64,000 bases of DNA from Bacillus pseudomycoides (GTDB lineage: Bacteria > Bacillota > Bacilli > Bacillales > Bacillaceae_G): positions 62,001 to 126,000 of the forward strand of contig NZ_NUQE01000039.1 of assembly GCF_002582035.1 (NCBI RefSeq), read 5' to 3'. The notes beneath the pieces are model-generated. The model was not told the origin of the DNA. It made no database searches and worked only from the letters and a program-made list of their open reading frames with translations. This document shows positions 29,907-39,344 of this stretch, piece after piece; within the stretch, counting starts at the first letter, position 1; each line of letters begins with the position of its first letter. The position numbers and the translations under genes were made by a program.

Positions 29907-31139
29907 ATGAAAATTATTGTCCAAAAATTCGGTGGTACATCTGTACGTGATGAAAATGGTCGAAAGCATGCTCTTCATCACATTCAAAAGTCATTGAAAG
30001 AAGGCTATAAAACTGTAGTTGTTGTATCTGCGATGGGCCGTAAAGGTGAGCCTTATGCAACGGATACATTATTAAGCCTTGTAAATGAAAAACAATCGTT
30101 CATTTCAAAACGTGAACAAGACTTACTATTATCTTGCGGTGAGTTAATTTCGGCAATTGTGTTTTCAAATATGTTAAATGAAAATGGTGTAAAGGCTGCA
30201 GCGTTTAACGGTGCACAAGCTGGATTCATTACAAATGATGACTTTACAAATGCAAAGATTATTGAAATGGATTGTCAGCGTATTTTGAAGGAATTAGAAG
30301 AATTTGATGTAATCGTTGTAACGGGTTTCCAAGGGCAAACGAACGAGGGCGATACGACAACACTTGGGCGCGGGGGTAGTGATACATCAGCGTCAGCGTT
30401 AGGTGTTGCACTTCATGCTGAGTATATCGACATTTTTACAGATGTAGAAGGTGTGATGACTGCTGATCCGCGTATTGTAAAAGATGCGCGTCACCTTGAA
30501 AATGTAACATATAATGAAATTTGTAATATGGCATATCAAGGTGCAAAAGTTGTTCATCCGCGTGCAGTTGAAATTGCGATGCATGCAAAAGTGCCACTGC
30601 GTGTGCGTTCAACATATTCTGATAGCGAAGGAACTCTGATTGCAGCGTATGATGGTGCAACAAAAGGGCGCGATGTACAAGAGCGTCCTGTAACTGGTAT
30701 TGCTCACGTTTCCAATGTAACGCAAATTAAAGTGATGGCCAAGGACGGGGCATACGATTTACAAACAGAAGTATTCAAAGAAATGGCAAGGGAAAAGATT
30801 AGTGTAGATTTAATTAACATTTCTCCTACGGGTGTAGCATACACAGTTAGTGATGAGGTTGCAGGTCGAGCTGTCGAAGTACTGCATACACTTGGATATC
30901 ATCCAATTGTAACTGAGCATTGTGCGAAAGTATCCATTGTTGGAGCTGGTATTGCAGGTGTTCCGGGTGTTACTGCAAAAATTGTAACAGCATTAGCTGA
31001 AAATGGTGTTCAAATATTACAATCTGCAGATAGCCATACAACAATATGGGTGCTTGTTAAAGAAGAGAAACTCGTAGATGCTGTAAATGCGCTTCATCGT
31101 GCATTTGAGCTTTCAAAAGAAAAGCAACTGGAATTATAA
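29907..31139 (+). CDS. dapG: Aspartate kinase I
   Basis: A 410-residue aspartokinase. The kinase domain has VQKFGGTSV near the start and TLGRGGSDTSASALG, and two C-terminal ACT domains (from about residue 270) give feedback control. DapG of B. subtilis is the diaminopimelate-inhibited isozyme, and the operon position with asd and dapA supports that assignment. ATG behind AAGGTG, 22 bases after asd. Unlike LysC-type isozymes, no internal beta-subunit start is obvious. Confidence 0.95.
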   Translation: MKIIVQKFGGTSVRDENGRKHALHHIQKSLKEGYKTVVVVSAMGRKGEPYATDTLLSLVNEKQSFISKREQDLLLSCGELISAIVFSNMLNENGVKAAAFNGAQAGFITNDDFTNAKIIEMDCQRILKELEEFDVIVVTGFQGQTNEGDTTTLGRGGSDTSASALGVALHAEYIDIFTDVEGVMTADPRIVKDARHLENVTYNEICNMAYQGAKVVHPRAVEIAMHAKVPLRVRSTYSDSEGTLIAAYDGATKGRDVQERPVTGIAHVSNVTQIKVMAKDGAYDLQTEVFKEMAREKISVDLINISPTGVAYTVSDEVAGRAVEVLHTLGYHPIVTEHCAKVSIVGAGIAGVPGVTAKIVTALAENGVQILQSADSHTTIWVLVKEEKLVDAVNALHRAFELSKEKQLEL

Positions 31140-31150
31140 GGAGTGAGACC

Positions 31151-32029
31151 ATGATAGATTTTGGGACAATTGCAACCGCGATGGTCACACCATTTGATAA
31201 GAATGGAAATATCGACTTTGTAAAGACAACAAAATTGGTAAATTATTTAATTGATAACGGTACAACAGCAATCGTTGTAGGGGGAACAACAGGTGAGTCT
31301 CCTACATTAACATCTGAAGAAAAAGTAGCGTTATATCGCCATGTTGTAGCTGTTGTCGATAAAAGAGTGCCTGTAATTGCTGGAACTGGTAGCAACAATA
31401 CACATGCTTCTATAGAGCTTACGCAAAAAGCAGAAGAAGTAGGTGTAGATGCGATTATGCTAGTTGCACCGTATTATAATAAACCAAGCCAAGAAGGTAT
31501 GTATCAGCACTTTAAAACAATTGCTGAAAGTACAAAACTGCCGGTTATGTTATACAACGTTCCAGGCCGATCTATTGTACAAATTTCTGTTGATACAGTT
31601 GTTCGTTTATCACAAATTCCAAACATTGTTGCAATCAAGGATGCAGGCGGCGATGTATTAACAATGACAGAAATCATTGAAAAAACAGATGATAATTTTG
31701 CTGTATACAGCGGTGATGATGGCTTGACATTGCCAGCGATGGCAATTGGAGCAAAAGGCATTGTATCTGTTGCTTCTCATGTTATTGGTAACGAAATGCA
31801 AGATATGATTGTAGCATTCCAAACTGGTGATATGAAAACAGCACAAACGCTTCATCAACTGTTAGTAAGAGTGACGAATGCACTATTTATGGCACCGAGT
31901 CCAACTCCTGTCAAAACGGCACTGCAAATCGCAGGTTTAGATGTTGGTTCTGTTCGTTTACCTCTTCTACCATTAACTGAAGCAGAAAGAATACAATTGC
32001 ATGAAGTTATGCAGTCTATTCCTCGTTAA
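31151..32029 (+). CDS. dapA: 4-hydroxy-tetrahydrodipicolinate synthase
   Basis: A 292-residue TIM-barrel aldolase that condenses pyruvate with aspartate semialdehyde. The Schiff-base lysine is in AIKDAGGD (Lys163), Tyr135 is in MLYNVPGR, and the substrate loop is GGTTGESPTL (44-53). It supplies both lysine/diaminopimelate and, in the sporulating mother cell, the substrate for DpaAB. ATG behind AAGGAGTG, 11 bases after dapG. A strong terminator ends the operon. Confidence 0.97.
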   Translation: MIDFGTIATAMVTPFDKNGNIDFVKTTKLVNYLIDNGTTAIVVGGTTGESPTLTSEEKVALYRHVVAVVDKRVPVIAGTGSNNTHASIELTQKAEEVGVDAIMLVAPYYNKPSQEGMYQHFKTIAESTKLPVMLYNVPGRSIVQISVDTVVRLSQIPNIVAIKDAGGDVLTMTEIIEKTDDNFAVYSGDDGLTLPAMAIGAKGIVSVASHVIGNEMQDMIVAFQTGDMKTAQTLHQLLVRVTNALFMAPSPTPVKTALQIAGLDVGSVRLPLLPLTEAERIQLHEVMQSIPR

Positions 32030-32039
32030 TAGAGAAGAA

Positions 32040-32072
32040 AAGTGGCTTAGTGTTGTACTAAGTCACTTTTTT
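32040..32072 (+). terminator. Terminator after dapA
   Basis: AGTGGCTTAG pairs with CTAAGTCACT (one G-U), followed by six T. Confidence 0.9.
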
Positions 32073-32083
32073 ATGTTTCGTAC

Positions 32084-32156
32084 TTTATCACGCTATTCAG
32101 GGGCAGTAAGACCCCTATCTACAAAAAAATCCCCACGGATGGAAGTCTCACTTTAT
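32084..32156 (+). repeat. bcr-type repeat C (shortened)
   Basis: 73 nt between TTTAT at 32084-32088 and 32152-32156. It begins CACGCTATTCAGGGGCAGTAAG and ends GGATGGAAGTCTCAC, as in full copies, with most of the interior missing. Confidence 0.7.
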
Positions 32157-32233
32157 TACTTAGGTGAAGTGGTGAAATGAATCTAGTTTATCATCGTGTA
32201 TATATTCTTCTCTTTTCTTTCTTATAATTTAAC

Positions 32234-32263
32234 TTGTGTTCTATTTCTTGTATCAGTTATAAT
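32234..32263 (+). promoter_or_regulatory. Candidate SigA promoter of rnjB
   Basis: TTGTGT at 32234-32239, an 18-bp spacer and TATAAT at 32258-32263. It would give a leader of about 255 nt that contains the inverted-repeat element at 32381-32518. Confidence 0.5.
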
Positions 32264-32380
32264 ATGGCTAAGTAGCTTAGTACGGGTATGCTTAGCAAAA
32301 ATGGGAAAACTTTACGGATTATCGGATTTTGTATGAAATTACATAAAACATTTGATTTATATAATGAAAGAGAGGTGGAA

Positions 32381-32518
32381 CCTGGTTTAAAAACGAAAAA
32401 ACGTGATATCGCATAGCGATAAGACCTTCGTTTTAGATGCTGAAAAATGATGGTGGAGTTTCCCCTGGTTTCTCTACAATGTTAGTGGGATCAGTTTTTA
32501 CAACATTTTTAAACCAGG
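32381..32518 (+). repeat. 138-nt inverted-repeat element in the rnjB leader
   Basis: A perfect 13-bp terminal inverted repeat (32381-32393 with 32506-32518), with weaker complementarity extending to about 27 bases on each side. Inside are a TATCG/CGATA hairpin and AACGAA/TTCGTT. The right arm ends 7 bases before the rnjB ATG and includes the only Shine-Dalgarno-like triplet (AGG, 32516-32518). A good site, AGAGGTGG, lies just left of the element. It may be a MITE-like insertion or a regulatory RNA. Confidence 0.6.
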
Positions 32519-32525
32519 CAACAAC

Positions 32526-34196
32526 ATGAAGAAAAAAGAGATAGATACTGTAAAAGTATTCGCTCTCGGTGGTGTGGGCGAAATTGGAAAAAATATGTAC
32601 TGTGTTGAAATTGATTCTGAAATCTTTATTGTGGATGCGGGACTTATGTTTCCAGAAGAAGAGATGTTTGGAATAGATATTGTTATTCCTGATATCACAT
32701 ATTTAGTGGAAAATAAAGAGCGAGTAAAAGGATTATTTTTAACACACGGCCATGAAGATCATATTGGTGGTATTGTTTATGTGTTAAGAAAATTAGATAT
32801 TCCGGTTTATGGAACGAAGCTAACGAATGGTCTTGTGAAAGAAAAATTAGGAGAAGCGGGTATGTTAGGTCGCGTTGATTTAAAAACGATTGATTCTAAT
32901 ACTACGGTAGAATTCGACACAACAACTGTTTCTTTCTTTAAAACAACACACAGCATTCCAGATGCAGTAGGGGTTTGCTTCCATACTTCACAAGGTGCAA
33001 TTGTATATACTGGTGATTTCAAATTTGACCAAACTCCTATTGGGAATAATGGCTCAGATATTGGAAAAATGGCACAAATCGGAAATGAAGGTGTGCTTTG
33101 CTTATTATCTGATAGTACAAATGCAGAACGTCCTGGCTATACAGGATCTGAGAGAGAAGTTGGTTTGGAAATTTCTAAAGTGTTTTATAATTCAGAAGGC
33201 CGTATTATTGTGGCTTCATTTGCTTCTAACGTTCATCGTATTCAACAAGTTTTTGATGCAGCGTATGAAACTGGTCGTAAAGTAGCGGTAGTTGGAAGAA
33301 GTATGGTAAAGGTTGTTGACATTGCGAGTAATCTAGGATATTTGAATATTCCAGACGGTATGTTAATTTCGCTACAGGATGTTGATAATTATCCTGAGAA
33401 AAAGGTGGCAATTTTAACGACTGGTAGCCAAGGTGAGCCAATGGCTGCCCTTTCTAGAATGGCAAGACAAGCTCATAAACAAATTTCAATTCGTAAAGGT
33501 GATACAGTCATTATTGCGGCATCGCCAATTCCAGGGAATGAAACATCTGTTTCAAGGACAATTGATTTATTGTTTAGAGCAGGTGCAGATGTAGTATATT
33601 ACGGGGAAAAGAAAGTTCATGTGTCAGGTCATGGTAGTCAAGAAGAATTGAAGCTAATGTTGAACTTAATGAAACCAAAATATTTCCTGCCTGTACATGG
33701 TGAATTCCGTATGCAAAAGGCGCATGCCCGCTTAGCACAAGATGTTGGCATTCGCTCAGATCGTATTTTTATCACAGAAAAAGGTGAAGTGATTTCCTTT
33801 ACAGATGGAGAAGCGAAACCTGCCGGTAAGGTTCCTGCGGGAAATGTATTGATTGATGGATTAGGCGTTGGTGATGTCGGAAATATCGTTTTACGTGATC
33901 GTAAAATGTTATCACAAGATGGTATTTTAGTCGTTGTTGTAACGCTTGGAAAAGATGAGAAAAAGATTATTTCTGGACCAGAAATCATTTCACGAGGATT
34001 TGTTTATGTTCGTGAATCAGAAGCGTTAATTGAAAAGTCAACTGATATTGTACGCACAATTGTAGAACAATCTATTAAAGAATATTCTATTGAATGGTCA
34101 ACGTTAAAACAAAATATTCGTGAGTTACTTGGACAATTTTTATTTGAAAAAACAAAGAGAAAACCGATGATTTTACCAATTATCATGGAAGTATAA
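32526..34196 (+). CDS. rnjB: Ribonuclease J
   Basis: A 556-residue metallo-beta-lactamase/beta-CASP ribonuclease with 5'-3' exo- and endonuclease activity in this family. The zinc motif HGHEDHIGG (His74, His76, Asp78, His79) is complete. The beta-CASP region has FASNVHRIQQ and TGSQGEPMAALSRMA, and the C-terminal domain HGSQEELKLMLNLMKPKYFLPVHGE. Position between dapA and tepA corresponds to B. subtilis ymfA (rnjB, RNase J2). J2 is the weaker enzyme there, and nothing in the visible ligands suggests inactivity here. The ATG at 32526 is the only start in the open frame, but its ribosome binding site is weak. Confidence 0.93.
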   Translation: MKKKEIDTVKVFALGGVGEIGKNMYCVEIDSEIFIVDAGLMFPEEEMFGIDIVIPDITYLVENKERVKGLFLTHGHEDHIGGIVYVLRKLDIPVYGTKLTNGLVKEKLGEAGMLGRVDLKTIDSNTTVEFDTTTVSFFKTTHSIPDAVGVCFHTSQGAIVYTGDFKFDQTPIGNNGSDIGKMAQIGNEGVLCLLSDSTNAERPGYTGSEREVGLEISKVFYNSEGRIIVASFASNVHRIQQVFDAAYETGRKVAVVGRSMVKVVDIASNLGYLNIPDGMLISLQDVDNYPEKKVAILTTGSQGEPMAALSRMARQAHKQISIRKGDTVIIAASPIPGNETSVSRTIDLLFRAGADVVYYGEKKVHVSGHGSQEELKLMLNLMKPKYFLPVHGEFRMQKAHARLAQDVGIRSDRIFITEKGEVISFTDGEAKPAGKVPAGNVLIDGLGVGDVGNIVLRDRKMLSQDGILVVVVTLGKDEKKIISGPEIISRGFVYVRESEALIEKSTDIVRTIVEQSIKEYSIEWSTLKQNIRELLGQFLFEKTKRKPMILPIIMEV

Positions 34197-34202
34197 GAGG
34201 TG

Positions 34203-34237
34203 GCTGCCTATTTGTAGGCGGCTTTTTCTTTTGTCCT
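34203..34237 (+). terminator. Terminator after rnjB
   Basis: GCTGCCTA pairs with TAGGCGGC (one G-U) around TTTG, followed by TTTTTCTTTT. Confidence 0.88.
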
Positions 34238-34299
34238 CTGTCGAATGAAATTTACAACTTAACAAATAATAGTTGTATACGTGAGAAAGGGGATTCGAT

Positions 34300-35049
34300 A
34301 TGGTAGAGCGTGATGAAATGAAAAATGAAGAAAAAGAGGCCGAGACAAAAGAAGAAACGAAAGAAGCTTCTGTGCTAGAGAAAATTCAACAACTTGGACA
34401 GACGAACGTCCCGCAATTCAATGAATCGCGTATTCATTGTTTAACGATTGTAGGGCAAATTGAAGGGCATGTACAATTACCGCCGCAAAATAAAACAACG
34501 AAATATGAACATGTTATTCCTCAAATTGTAGCAATTGAACAAAATCCCAAAATTGAAGGATTATTAATTTTGTTAAATACAGTTGGAGGAGATGTAGAAG
34601 CTGGGCTTGCAATTTCTGAAATGATTGCTTCGCTTTCGAAACCGACAGTATCGATTGTTCTTGGTGGAGGTCATTCAATTGGTGTACCAATTGCTGTGTC
34701 AACAGATTATTCACTCATTGCAGAAACAGCAACAATGACGATTCACCCTATTCGTCTTACAGGTCTTGTGATAGGTGTTCCGCAAACATTTGAGTATTTA
34801 GATAAGATGCAAGAGCGTGTCATTCGTTTTGTAACAAAGCATTCAAAAGTAACAGAAGATCGTTTTAAAGAGCTAATGTTTGCGAAAGGGAATTTAACAC
34901 GAGATATTGGTACAAATGTTGTAGGTGGAGATGCCGTGAAATATGGTTTAATTGATGATGTTGGCGGGATTGGCCAAGCAATCAAAAAATTAAATGAATT
35001 AATTGACGCAAAAGCATCAACTGAACAAAGCGGGGCGTTATTACAATGA
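34300..35049 (+). CDS. tepA: ClpP-like translocation-enhancing protein TepA
   Basis: A 249-residue protein of the ClpP/crotonase fold (B. subtilis TepA/YmfB). After a charged N-terminus rich in Glu and Lys (residues 1-30) comes a ClpP-like domain with [15 protein letters not shown] and [14 protein letters not shown] around the position of the catalytic serine. TepA has been linked to protein export in B. subtilis; its substrates are unclear. ATG behind GAAAGGGG; a second in-frame ATG lies at 34315. Overlaps ylzJ by 4 bases. Confidence 0.93.
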   Translation: MVERDEMKNEEKEAETKEETKEASVLEKIQQLGQTNVPQFNESRIHCLTIVGQIEGHVQLPPQNKTTKYEHVIPQIVAIEQNPKIEGLLILLNTVGGDVEAGLAISEMIASLSKPTVSIVLGGGHSIGVPIAVSTDYSLIAETATMTIHPIRLTGLVIGVPQTFEYLDKMQERVIRFVTKHSKVTEDRFKELMFAKGNLTRDIGTNVVGGDAVKYGLIDDVGGIGQAIKKLNELIDAKASTEQSGALLQ

Positions 35050-35252
35050 TTTTATATACCATTATGCCAGAACAACTCGTATATCCGATGGATCATACAG
35101 AATTTGCAAGGCAGAAAATTGTACATGTAGATGGTATTGATATGGTTGTTGAAATGGGGAATGAAAATGATTATTCTGTTGTACGTGTATTAAGTACAGA
35201 TCCCCAGCATTTTTTACAGTATGAACCAGGACAGAAAATATCCTTTTCGTAA
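35046..35252 (+). CDS. ylzJ: YlzJ-like small protein
   Basis: A 68-residue protein ([14 protein letters not shown] at the start, [14 protein letters not shown] at the end) matching the YlzJ-like family found between tepA and spoIIIE in Bacillus. No function is known. Its ATG overlaps the tepA stop (ATGA), so it is made with TepA. Confidence 0.88.
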   Translation: MILYTIMPEQLVYPMDHTEFARQKIVHVDGIDMVVEMGNENDYSVVRVLSTDPQHFLQYEPGQKISFS

Positions 35253-35276
35253 AAGCAGGATTTTGTCTATAACCTA

Positions 35277-35330
35277 TGGTATAATATAAAAAACAAGAAG
35301 GTGGAGCAGCCGTGTATAGGCTGCTTTCTT
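35277..35330 (+). promoter_or_regulatory. Extended -10 promoter followed at once by a terminator-like hairpin
   Basis: TGG-TATAAT at 35277-35285 resembles an extended -10 element; the -35 region is poor. AGCAGCC (35305-35311) pairs with GGCTGCT (35319-35325), followed by TTCTT, only about 20 bases beyond the expected start. This could attenuate spoIIIE transcription or end a very short RNA. Confidence 0.35.
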
Positions 35331-35333
35331 CAA

Positions 35334-35485
35334 TTTATCCCGCTATTCGCGGGAAGTTATCATCTGCCTTAAGATTCTAAGAAAACAAAGAAGAGAGGGG
35401 CAGGGTAATTTCCTGTAAAATCTTGATTGGTCGGGCTAGTGATGTGAGGGATGAAAACCCTGCATTCATGGAGGTTTTACTTTAT
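35334..35485 (+). repeat. bcr-type repeat D (full length, TTTAT orientation)
   Basis: 152 nt between TTTAT at 35334-35338 and 35481-35485, starting CCCGCTATTCGCGGGAAG and ending GGAGGTTTTAC. The interior resembles repeats A and F (AAAGAAGA...GGGGCAGGG). It lies between ylzJ and spoIIIE. Confidence 0.72.
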
Positions 35486-35612
35486 TCGTATTCGGCTCTA
35501 AATTATTTACTAGTAAAGATAACGTGAAGAAAATTTACTGCCATTAGAACGGGATGGAAACTACACTTGTTCTACAAAAGTTATATTTTGAATTGGAATT
35601 TGAGGTGAAGAA

Positions 35613-37982
35613 ATGGCAAAACAAAAGCAAAGAGGGGCGAAAACAAAAGCAAGACGTACCATAAAGCCAACTTTGTACTACGAAATCGTCGGTTTGACTC
35701 TTTTTGCGCTCTCCATCATTACAATAATGCAGCTAGGTATTGTCGGAAAAGCATTCGTGCTATTTTTTCGCTTTTTCTTTGGAGAATGGTACATACTTGG
35801 AGTACTCGGAGTTATTGCTCTTTCTATAGCATTTGTTATAAAACGAGGATGGCCGAATTTATTGCATAAACGATTGATTGGTATATATTTAATCACATTA
35901 GCTGTGCTTATGTTTAGTCATATTACATTAGTTAACCTTCTGGCAAAAGATGGAGCGGTACAAAGTTCATCTGTTATTGTGACTACGAAAGATTTGTTTT
36001 TTCATGAAATGAAAAAAGGAGTCGACACGGTTCACTTAGGCGGGGGGATGATTGGGGCTATTATGTTTGCGACATGTTACTTTTTATTTGATGAAGTTGG
36101 CGCATACATAATTGGAATGATTCTCATTTTACTTGGTGTACTATGTATTACAAATAAACATATAGGCGAGGTGCTTGCGCCAATTGGGCGCCTACTCAGA
36201 GGGCAATTTGAAGCGATGCAAGGTGATTACAAAGAATGGCAAACAAAACGTGCTGCTGAGAAAACAGAAAAGAAAAAGACTGCACGTACGCGAAGTGAAC
36301 GTCATGTGCAAGAAGTACCGCAGTTAGAAGAGAGTGTAGAAGAGGTTGATGTAGCGCCGCCGATTATATCAAACTTTACTGAAAACTATGCAACACCAGA
36401 TCCAATAAGAAATGAATCGCTCTTTTCTGAAACAAATCTAGAAGAACCTTTGCCTATGCAAGAGGAGCAGCCGAAGCAGAAGAAAGGCGGGAAAATTGTT
36501 GAATCTCTTGCTGGAGAGACAGCAGCGCCGCCAATGCATTTTTCAGATGTTGAAAATAAAGATTATAAATTGCCTTCTTTAGAGCTATTAAAGTTTCCGA
36601 AGAATAAGCAAGTGACCAATGAAAATGAAACGATTTATGAAAATGCACGTAAGTTGGAACGAACATTCCAAAGCTTTGGTGTGAAAGCGAAAGTAACAAA
36701 AGTTCATAGAGGACCAGCCGTTACAAAATATGAAGTGTATCCTGATATGGGAGTTAAAGTAAGTAAAATTGTTAGTTTAAGTGATGATTTGGCATTAGCT
36801 TTAGCGGCAAAAGATATTCGAATTGAAGCCCCAATTCCAGGGAAATCAGCTATTGGGATTGAAGTGCCAAATTCAGAAGTTGCAATCGTTACGTTAAGAG
36901 AAGTATTAGATTCAAAAGCGAATAATCATCCGGAAGAAAAGTTATTAATTGGACTTGGGCGTGACATTACAGGAGAAGCTGTACTAGCTCGTCTGAATAA
37001 AATGCCTCATTTACTTGTAGCCGGAGCAACTGGTAGCGGAAAGAGTGTATGTATAAACGGAATTATTACAAGTATCTTAATGCGCGCTAAGCCGCATGAG
37101 GTAAAACTAATGATGATTGATCCGAAAATGGTAGAGTTAAATGTATACAATGGTGTTCCGCATTTATTAACGCCTGTTGTAACAGATCCGAAGAAAGCAT
37201 CACAGGCGTTAAAAAAAGTTGTCAATGAAATGGAACGTCGCTATGAATTGTTTGCTCATAGTGGAACGCGTAATGTTGAAGGATATAATGAGTATATAAA
37301 GCAACATAACGAACATTCTGAAGCGAAGCAACCTGAACTTCCTTATATTGTTGTTATCGTGGACGAGTTGGCAGATTTAATGATGGTTGCTTCTTCTGAT
37401 GTAGAGGATGCAATTATGCGCCTTGCACAAATGGCACGTGCAGCTGGTATTCATTTAATTATTGCAACGCAGCGCCCATCTGTGGATGTTATTACTGGTG
37501 TTATTAAAGCGAACATTCCATCGCGAATCGCCTTTGCAGTTTCTTCTCAAATTGATTCAAGAACGATTCTTGATACAGGGGGAGCAGAAAAATTATTAGG
37601 ACGCGGTGATATGCTGTTTGTACCAATTGGTGCTTCTAAACCAGTTCGTGTGCAAGGAGCATTTCTATCAGATGAGGAAGTAGAGAAAGTGGTAGAATAT
37701 GTTATTGGGCAGCAAAAAGCGCAGTATCAAGAGGATATGATCCCACAAGATGTACCTGAAACGATGCAAGAAGTAGAGGATAGTTTATATGATGAAGCGG
37801 TTCAGCTTGTTGTTGATATGCAGACAGCGTCAGTTTCTATGCTGCAGCGGAGGTTTCGTATTGGGTATACGCGGGCGGCACGTTTAATTGATGCAATGGA
37901 GATGAATGGTGTTGTTGGGCCGTATGAAGGAAGTAAGCCCCGTGAAGTATTAATAAAAGATATTCAAGAGAAAAGCTCATAA
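35613..37982 (+). CDS. spoIIIE: DNA translocase SpoIIIE (FtsK/SpoIIIE family)
   Basis: A 789-residue membrane-anchored DNA pump that moves the chromosome into the forespore and clears DNA from septa. It has four or five N-terminal membrane segments (about residues 22-180), a charged linker (200-330), the motor domain and a C-terminal winged-helix gamma domain ([20 protein letters not shown]) that reads chromosome polarity sequences. In the motor, Walker A GATGSGKS is at 471-478 and Walker B around VDELADLM with Asp584. The length and the place after tepA-ylzJ match B. subtilis SpoIIIE rather than SftA. The stop TAA shares one base with repeat E. Confidence 0.95.
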   Translation: MAKQKQRGAKTKARRTIKPTLYYEIVGLTLFALSIITIMQLGIVGKAFVLFFRFFFGEWYILGVLGVIALSIAFVIKRGWPNLLHKRLIGIYLITLAVLMFSHITLVNLLAKDGAVQSSSVIVTTKDLFFHEMKKGVDTVHLGGGMIGAIMFATCYFLFDEVGAYIIGMILILLGVLCITNKHIGEVLAPIGRLLRGQFEAMQGDYKEWQTKRAAEKTEKKKTARTRSERHVQEVPQLEESVEEVDVAPPIISNFTENYATPDPIRNESLFSETNLEEPLPMQEEQPKQKKGGKIVESLAGETAAPPMHFSDVENKDYKLPSLELLKFPKNKQVTNENETIYENARKLERTFQSFGVKAKVTKVHRGPAVTKYEVYPDMGVKVSKIVSLSDDLALALAAKDIRIEAPIPGKSAIGIEVPNSEVAIVTLREVLDSKANNHPEEKLLIGLGRDITGEAVLARLNKMPHLLVAGATGSGKSVCINGIITSILMRAKPHEVKLMMIDPKMVELNVYNGVPHLLTPVVTDPKKASQALKKVVNEMERRYELFAHSGTRNVEGYNEYIKQHNEHSEAKQPELPYIVVIVDELADLMMVASSDVEDAIMRLAQMARAAGIHLIIATQRPSVDVITGVIKANIPSRIAFAVSSQIDSRTILDTGGAEKLLGRGDMLFVPIGASKPVRVQGAFLSDEEVEKVVEYVIGQQKAQYQEDMIPQDVPETMQEVEDSLYDEAVQLVVDMQTASVSMLQRRFRIGYTRAARLIDAMEMNGVVGPYEGSKPREVLIKDIQEKSS

Positions 37983-38030
37983 TAAAGTGAAACTTCCATG
38001 GATGGGGATTGCCTGTTCATGTGAGATAAA
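37982..38030 (+). repeat. bcr-type repeat E (short form)
   Basis: 49 nt between ATAAA at 37982-37986 and 38026-38030, keeping the GTGAAACTTCCAT end. It lies exactly between the spoIIIE stop codon and the spoIIIE terminator. Confidence 0.68.
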
Positions 38031-38062
38031 GAAACCGACTAGAATCTAGTCGGTTTCTTTAT
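38028..38062 (+). terminator. Terminator after spoIIIE
   Basis: AAAGAAACCGACTAG pairs with CTAGTCGGTTTCTTT around a very short loop, followed by ATT. The stem begins inside the right ATAAA of repeat E. Confidence 0.88.
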
Positions 38063-38531
38063 TAAGTAAAAATGATAACGCTTACCAATGTTGTGTTTTA
38101 ATGAGAATACGAATGGTTACATATTTTTTTATTTTAACGTTCGATTTTTTATTGGATTGTATTGACAGTAATCATATCAAGTGGTACGATTACTTCGAAA
38201 TCAAAATATACCTCATATAATCTTGGAAATAAGGTCCATAAGTTTCTACCTAGCAACCATAAAATAGCTAGACTATGAGGAAAAAGTGTAAATACAAGGT
38301 GTATCATAACTTTGTCCCTGACTTTTTCAGCATATGAGAAATGTAGGTGTACAAAGTTTTTTTTATGGATTAAAGAAAGAAAATTTAATCTAAAAAAATT
38401 ATTAGCATTTATTCGACGAATTGCAACTTTCTTATTTTTATTTGGGGGCATCCATGATATATTAATTGTGGGAAAAACAGGAAAGAGGTCTTACATCAGA
38501 GGTCGAATAAGTGAAGTGCGAGGGGAGTCTT
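38063..38531. other. Intergenic region before the GntR regulator
   Basis: About 470 nt without a confident gene. The + strand carries an open frame at 38312-38551 that overlaps the regulator's ribosome binding site and has no family resemblance. The - strand carries a possible 52-codon gene (38149-38307). No convincing SigA promoter or riboswitch was found, though the region is long enough to hold operator sites for the regulator. Confidence 0.5.
38149..38307 (-). CDS. Possible small protein, 52 residues, unknown
   Basis: On the - strand an ATG at 38307 is preceded, 7 bases upstream, by AGGGA (complement of 38315-38319). The frame runs 52 codons to a TAA at 38149-38151. The product begins MIHLVFTLFPHSLAILWLLG, a hydrophobic stretch, followed by GRNLWTLFPRLYEVYFDFEV. 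I do not recognise a family. It is the only frame on the - strand of this window with both a start site and no gene opposite it. It may be chance. Confidence 0.22.
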   Translation of the reverse strand: MIHLVFTLFPHSLAILWLLGRNLWTLFPRLYEVYFDFEVIVPLDMITVNTIQ

Positions 38532-39257
38532 ATGTCAGTAAAGTCAGATAGTCGACATTTGTATTTACGAGTGATTGACCACATTAAAGAAAAGATTAAA
38601 AACGGGGTATATAAAGAGAAGCAAAAGCTACCATCCGAATTTGATCTAGCAAAAGAATTAGGCGTCAGCAGAGCGACATTGCGAGAAGCACTTCGAATCT
38701 TAGAAGAAGAAAACGTTATTATTCGTAGGCATGGTGTAGGAACATTTGTAAATGCAAAACCTTTGTTTTCTTCAGGGATTGAACAATTATCTAGTATTAC
38801 AGATATGATTGCTAGTGCAGGGAAAACGCCAGGTACAGTGTTTTTATCATCATCAATAGGCAATTTAACAGAAGAAGAAAAAGAGAAGTTTCATAGTGAA
38901 GATGATTTTGAAACACTTATGATTGAACGCGTTCGTACAGCAGACGGGGAACCTGTTGTATATTGTGTTGATAAGTTGTCGAAAGAAGTTCTTCCTGATT
39001 TGTCAGAATACAAAGAAGAATCATTACTTACGGTTATTCATAGAAACACAAATAAACGTATTACGTATGCTGTTGCTCATATTGAACCGCTTGGTTATCA
39101 TCCGAAGATATCACCAATTCTAGAGTGTGAGCCAGAAACAGCACTACTTGTATTAAAGCAAATGCACTATGATCAAAATGATGAACCAATTTTATATTCT
39201 GTTAACTATTTCCGAGCAGATAAATTTAGTTTTCATGTGTTAAGAAAACGGATGTAA
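38532..39257 (+). CDS. GntR family regulator with UTRA domain
   Basis: A 241-residue transcription factor of the HutC subfamily. The N-terminal winged helix (about 10-75) has [20 protein letters not shown] as its recognition region and HGVGTFV at its end. A UTRA effector-binding domain follows (about 95-240: [32 protein letters not shown]). It corresponds in position to B. subtilis ymfC. ATG at 38532 behind GAGGGGAG; an in-frame upstream start at 38511 lacks a site. It is followed by a nucleoside importer operon in the same direction, so it probably controls uptake. This is inference from context. Confidence 0.9.
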   Translation: MSVKSDSRHLYLRVIDHIKEKIKNGVYKEKQKLPSEFDLAKELGVSRATLREALRILEEENVIIRRHGVGTFVNAKPLFSSGIEQLSSITDMIASAGKTPGTVFLSSSIGNLTEEEKEKFHSEDDFETLMIERVRTADGEPVVYCVDKLSKEVLPDLSEYKEESLLTVIHRNTNKRITYAVAHIEPLGYHPKISPILECEPETALLVLKQMHYDQNDEPILYSVNYFRADKFSFHVLRKRM

Positions 39258-39258
39258 A

Positions 39259-39300
39259 ATGTCCCTTTTTAGGGGGGTGACAGCAAGAAAACGGGGACAT
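39259..39300 (+). terminator. Hairpin between the GntR gene and the BMP lipoprotein gene
   Basis: ATGTCCC (39259-39265) pairs with GGGACAT (39294-39300) around an inner CCTTTTTAGG. There is no T run after the stem, so it may be an RNA-processing or stability element rather than a terminator. Confidence 0.35.
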
Positions 39301-39344
39301 AGTCATATAAGTAAAAAGATACATATTTTAGGAGGGGTTCTAGT

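Noticed and set aside
32364-32390. An 8-codon leader peptide frame upstream of rnjB
   Set aside because: No ribosome binding site precedes its ATG; AGAGGTGG lies inside it. Mentioned only in connection with the leader element.
35534-35557. A possible decayed end of a ninth bcr repeat (TTTACTGCC...CGGGAT) after repeat D
   Set aside because: Only about 20 bases resemble the repeat end, with no TTTAT pair around them.
38312-38551. A 79-codon + strand frame before the GntR gene
   Set aside because: It overlaps the GntR gene's ribosome binding site and start, has no clear site of its own and resembles nothing known.
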